Part shown: in pieces, positions 10,047-13,271 of the stretch | Position numbering within the stretch: position 1 is the first letter of the stretch | How the letters are laid out: every line of letters starts with the position of its first letter | NCBI GenBank assembly: GCA_015478945.1 | Contig: JABUQX010065537.1 | Span: 15,001-28,271, forward strand | Source: Trachelipus rathkii | Taxonomy: Eukaryota > Arthropoda > Malacostraca > Isopoda > Trachelipodidae | DNA length: 13,271 nucleotides | Direction: 5' to 3' | Translations under genes and position numbers: made by a program | Notes under the pieces: generated by a model | The model's database searches: none | The model's input: the letters and a program-made list of their open reading frames with translations, nothing else | Told to the model about the DNA's origin: nothing

Positions 10047-11520
10047 CGAACAATATTGCTTCATTTCACTCTTTATTCTATCGCATGCCTTCTTATCTCT
10101 TTTACATTTCTTTGATGCTTTGGTGAGATTCTTCACTCCAGCTCTTCGCTTTGACTGTGGTTTTCTGCGAATTCAGGAAATGCACCTTTAATCTCATTCC
10201 GTAACAAAGGTTTTTAAAAATTTTGTTCGCATATTTCCACAATTTTCTTGTAGTTTAGTCTCTACTGTTTCCAAGAAAATTGGTACATCTTTAAAGGCCT
10301 TTGAAGCCCCTTTTTACTGATTCCAACATTGGAGTTTTGAATATAAGCTTCCGAATATCCGCGCAGACAAAAAACTTCTTCCTTCAGTCTTACTTCTGAT
10401 CATCCTGAAAATTTGTTGCATATATGTTCAAAACATTCTCCATTTTTGGCGAAGCTTTGACAAATTGTTTTATTAAGACAAGCTTAATTAATATGGACCT
10501 GAGGATGTAAGACTTTGTTTGGTCTAATTAAACTATCCCGTACTATATTTTTGCCCTCGGGCATTAAAGCTGTCCTACAAGGCCAACCTTTTTGATTGAT
10601 TGTTCTTTTTTGTCCCTGCTTTCCTATTCACACAAGAAACAGTGGTACTTATTGTACCCAATTCACTGTTCAAGTAATATAGAAAACACTTTTAAGTCGC
10701 AACATATAGTCCAACCGTGATAATTGTAGTTTAGATTAGAAAGAATTAAAGGAAGAATTTTATAGCATTCTTTTAAATACATGAAATATCCCACTGATAA
10801 GGAACCATATTTGTTGTCATTATAAAGTAGCACTGCTTTAAGACTTATTTTTAACCAATCTATAGATTTCCACTCGTTCATATCGTAATATATTTTCAAC
10901 TTTGTCATGAGTCCCGGAATATCGCTACAATGCACCAAATCACCATCCTGAGAAAAGAATAGAATAAAATCCCTTTTCTACTCCTAAATCAGGATAAAAA
11001 AGAACCATGAGAGAACAAGTTTTCTCCAACCAGGAGCCTAGAAGATCTGTTGAATCTTTTGGGAGGTTCAAGCCTCAGACTAGTATTATTTAATAATACT
11101 AAATTATTGGCTCACTTCTACCTAGGTCCTCGTAAACATCAACATCATCGTCACAATCCTGAGTGACAATTTCTAAATCCTTACAAACATTTATAATATA
11201 GTGATAGGTGATAGTATGGATATACCTGGGCCTTGAGGCATAGGATGTGTTGCAGATCAAAGATTAGGATAGAAAATTTCTTTCTTAATTTTTTTAAATT
11301 GAACCCTTGTACATTAAGAAAAAGTAGCAGCCATCACTGTGATTTTGAGCTTCTTTCCAGATCATATGGACTCCATAACGAAAAGAATGTTTCCTACCTT
11401 TGGAAAACTGTGGAACTTCTTCCACCTAATAAGAACAAACCGTATGAGGAATCCAAGAATCTTGATCAACGTAATGTTTGTTTCACAACAAATTTAGTGC
11501 CCCCTTCCCCCCACACACTG
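10045..11520 (-). pseudogene. Pseudogene copy 4, uncharacterised repetitive protein family
   Basis: Dead copy of the gene at 6741-8190. It preserves some blocks better than the others. HGWTICCDLKVFSILLEQ is followed after a stop by GYNKYHCFLCE and SRDKKE (about 10615-10730). LIKQFVKA, DIRKLIFKTPM and NFLGNSRD lie between about 10260 and 10470. KVHFLNS is near 10170, then SEESHQSIKEM and a C-terminal MKQYCSW-RE next to the TC tract. In the family the corresponding end reads Phe-His-Gln-Asp-Ile, then Arg-Tyr-Gln-Gly-Arg-Trp and Tyr-Cys-Trp. The minus frame at 10663-10938 is the longest intact piece. The shared stops are present at 11075-11077 and 11257-11259. Bases about 10801-11080 are almost identical to copy 3, while the part below 10700 differs at many sites from copies 2 and 3. 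Confidence 0.83.
11081..11101. repeat. Palindrome inside pseudogene copy 4
   Basis: Ten-base arms (11081-11090 and 11092-11101) are exactly complementary around a single T. It is a shortened version of the copy 2 palindrome at the same place and is missing in copy 3. The surrounding sequence otherwise resembles copy 3. Confidence 0.8.
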
Positions 11521-11875
11521 ATATTGTATACGTAAAAATGAGCATAACGATATTTACACAGAGAAAGGATAATGTGTAAAAAGACGATTCCATTAGCTTT
11601 ATCAAAGGATCAAACAACGACAACGAGATAACAACATTAAACAATGGTGACATAACTGTTTAGTTTAATCCAGAGGTTTCTAAATCGTTTATGGTCACGA
11701 ACCCACTACCCAAAAACGACAAGACGACCAACTTCGTGACTAATGGGATTACTTTGAAATTAAAAATGTTAATGTGATAATGCTCATTCTATGCTTTAAT
11801 TCTTTAATGCTTCACTAGTGGACTTGCCAACTACTTTTCTATCCAGAATGACCTCGAGCAGTTGGTGCAGCTCTT

Positions 11876-11933
11876 TACTATTACTACTATTACTATTACC
11901 ACTACTACTATTACTTTTACTATTACTACTACT
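11876..11933. repeat. ACT/ATT trinucleotide tract, copy 4
   Basis: About 58 bases of mixed ACT, ATT and ACC triplets. Its right end is identical to the short tract of copy 2, which supports exchange between these two copies. Confidence 0.85.
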
Positions 11934-12132
11934 GATATTCTTGAAGATAAACCCAACATTCTAGACCGTTTCCTAAAATCCTTCTATTCTGTTAAACTCT
12001 TTCCTTTTTTTGGGGTTCCTCCGATAACTTTCTTATATCTGTACCCATTTCTATCACGTCAAGTCTTCTACATGAAAGACCTCCACTTACGGCGAGGAAA
12101 CTTTCCTGTCTGGCACTTCGGTGCTACAAACA

Positions 12133-12153
12133 AGTCGGATTTGTTGTCCGACT
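12133..12153. repeat. Short hairpin in non-genic half, copy 4
   Basis: Same arms and loop as 6110-6130: AGTCGGA, TTTGTTG, TCCGACT. Conserved exactly between copies 2 and 4. Confidence 0.6.
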
Positions 12154-12317
12154 ATTTTAATTTCCCATGGATTGACTACTGCTCTTATGGGAGGGGTCCC
12201 TCGGAGTGTGCAAAATGCATTACCATGGTGAATCTCTCTGACATGGAGGTGTACATTCAATATTCTTTCCATTCAACTAAACCTAACACCCCTTTTAACT
12301 CTGCTTATTCTCGTATT

Positions 12318-12331
12318 CGCCACAGGTGGCG
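12318..12331. repeat. CGCCAC-AG-GTGGCG inverted repeat, copy 4
   Basis: Identical to 6295-6308, including the AGGTGGCGC extension (12324-12332) that fits the insect CTCF core. Binding is only a possibility. Confidence 0.4.
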
Positions 12332-12587
12332 CTGTCTTTTATCATCTTCAAACTCTAAAACTCATGCGAGTGAACATTTTCCTGAAAAGGTAATGCAAAA
12401 TCTATTTCCGTGATCCTAAAAACTCTGATTCCTCTTTTTCTCGCACTTTTTTGACATTTTACAAAAACTTTTAACTATAATTTTGCTTCTTTCTCTTTCC
12501 CTTGTCTAGTATCTTCAGAGGGCAAAACTGCCGTTTTACCTTCTATTTCTGCAAACTTTGTCTCTAATTTCAATTAGGTCTTACACG

Positions 12588-12814
12588 ATTCCATAGCTGA
12601 TGTTACTCTTTCCATACCCAATACATTACGCGCATGAGAGAGGCAGAGCGTGGTAACGAGGGAGGATTTCGTTAAAGTTTTCCCGCCTCCCATCACCAAC
12701 CAGCACTAAATGTGGGGAGTAACACTACTCCACTGCCCTCTTCTATGATCTCCACCCCCTCGTATTTACACAAATTGGTGTGTATCTACAGGGGGAACTG
12801 TCAGTCTATATTCC
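12588..12814. mobile_element. ~220-base insertion of unknown type in copy 4
   Basis: Copies 1-3 read GATTCCAG followed within a few bases by the CTCCTT stretch. Copy 4 has about 220 extra bases after GATTCC. The extra sequence is flanked by ATTCC on both sides (12588-12592 and 12810-12814), like a 5-base target duplication. It is more GC-rich than its surroundings and has nested inverted repeats: TGTTACTC/GAGTAACA (12601-12608 with 12717-12724) and GGGAGG/CCTCCC (12660-12665 with 12686-12691). I see no tRNA-type A and B boxes, no poly-A and no terminal inverted repeats. A short non-autonomous element is the best guess. Confidence 0.5.
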
Positions 12815-12881
12815 TGTGTTATTCCTCCTTTTCCACCCCATCCAACTCGTTTATATCTAATATTGTAATTTCTTCTAAAGT

Positions 12882-13200
<319 letters not shown>

Positions 13201-13271
13201 ACGCGAAAAGCGTTTCACGATAAATGTGAAAACGGTTAAACACCCAAATTGATCTGAACGTAGCAATACCG

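Larger units (their letters stand above)
11521..12881. repeat. Non-genic half of unit, copy 4
   Basis: Counterpart of 5526-6655, with an ACT/ATT tract, the hairpin, the inverted repeat and an insertion of about 220 bases near its right end. The plus-strand frame at 11862-12413 is the longest in the window outside repeats. It begins with Thr-Ile triplet repeat, and its copy 2 equivalent is broken and shorter, so I do not call it a gene. Confidence 0.7.

Noticed and set aside
10045..10200. Plus-strand RFFTPA-like peptide suggesting that LINE sequence continues past the TC tract
   Set aside because: The equivalent sequence in copies 1 and 2 lacks the motif, and the minus strand clearly carries the pseudogene C-terminus here.
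11862..12413. Longest plus-strand frame (183 residues)
   Set aside because: It starts in triplet repeat and is not conserved as a frame in copies 1-3; copy 2 is split by a stop and a frame change and copy 3 has a 132-base deletion.
12593..12809. tRNA-derived SINE in the copy 4 insertion
   Set aside because: No convincing A box and B box pair and no A-rich or simple-repeat tail could be found.

Overview
This window looks like repetitive DNA from an animal nuclear genome. It is AT-rich, has very long (AT)n and (TC)n tracts, contains decayed non-LTR retrotransposon sequence, and has no intact gene. The microsatellite load and the kind of repeated gene it carries fit an arthropod, possibly a crustacean. 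That placement is inference, not proof.

Layout. Bases 1-1433 are an AT-dinucleotide-dominated flank with two short islands of complex sequence. From about 1434 to 13049 the window is a head-to-tail tandem array of four copies of a unit of roughly 2.6 kb. Copy 1 (1434-4117) is the most diverged and starts abruptly. Copy 2 is 4118-6740. Copy 3 is 6741-10044 and is enlarged by retrotransposon sequence. Copy 4 is 10045-13049 and is enlarged by an insertion of about 220 bp. Each unit ends in a (TC)n tract. A second retrotransposon-like remnant follows at 13050-13200.

Content of the unit. Read on the minus strand, about half of each unit is a dead gene. Piecing the three minus-strand frames together gives recognisable blocks of an uncharacterised repetitive protein family common in arthropod and other animal genomes. 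The blocks run in the family's order: a Cys-Tyr-Phe region, then CSDIPGLM, ISLKAVLL, a Gly-Tyr-x-Lys-Tyr/His + Cys-Phe-Leu-Cys region, IHIKLAVIKQFVKG, a DIRKLIF block, KVHFLNS, and a C-terminal NYCWMLKRE. Every copy carries frameshifts and stops. At least two stops are shared between copies, so the gene was dead before it was amplified. The other half of each unit (about 1.1 kb) shows no coding signal. It holds an ACT/ATT trinucleotide tract, two short inverted repeats, and the (TC)n tract that forms the junction with the next unit.

History. Copies 2, 3 and 4 are mosaics: nearly identical blocks switch partner along the unit, which suggests gene conversion or unequal exchange. The (TC)n tracts lie exactly at unit junctions and start at the last recognisable codons of the dead gene (Lys-Arg-Glu, GAGAGA). 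They are plausible sites of exchange. In copy 3 a decayed reverse transcriptase fragment with a readable YADD motif lies between two TC tracts. No working gene, RNA gene or CRISPR array was found, and nothing in the window acts as an operon or pathway.
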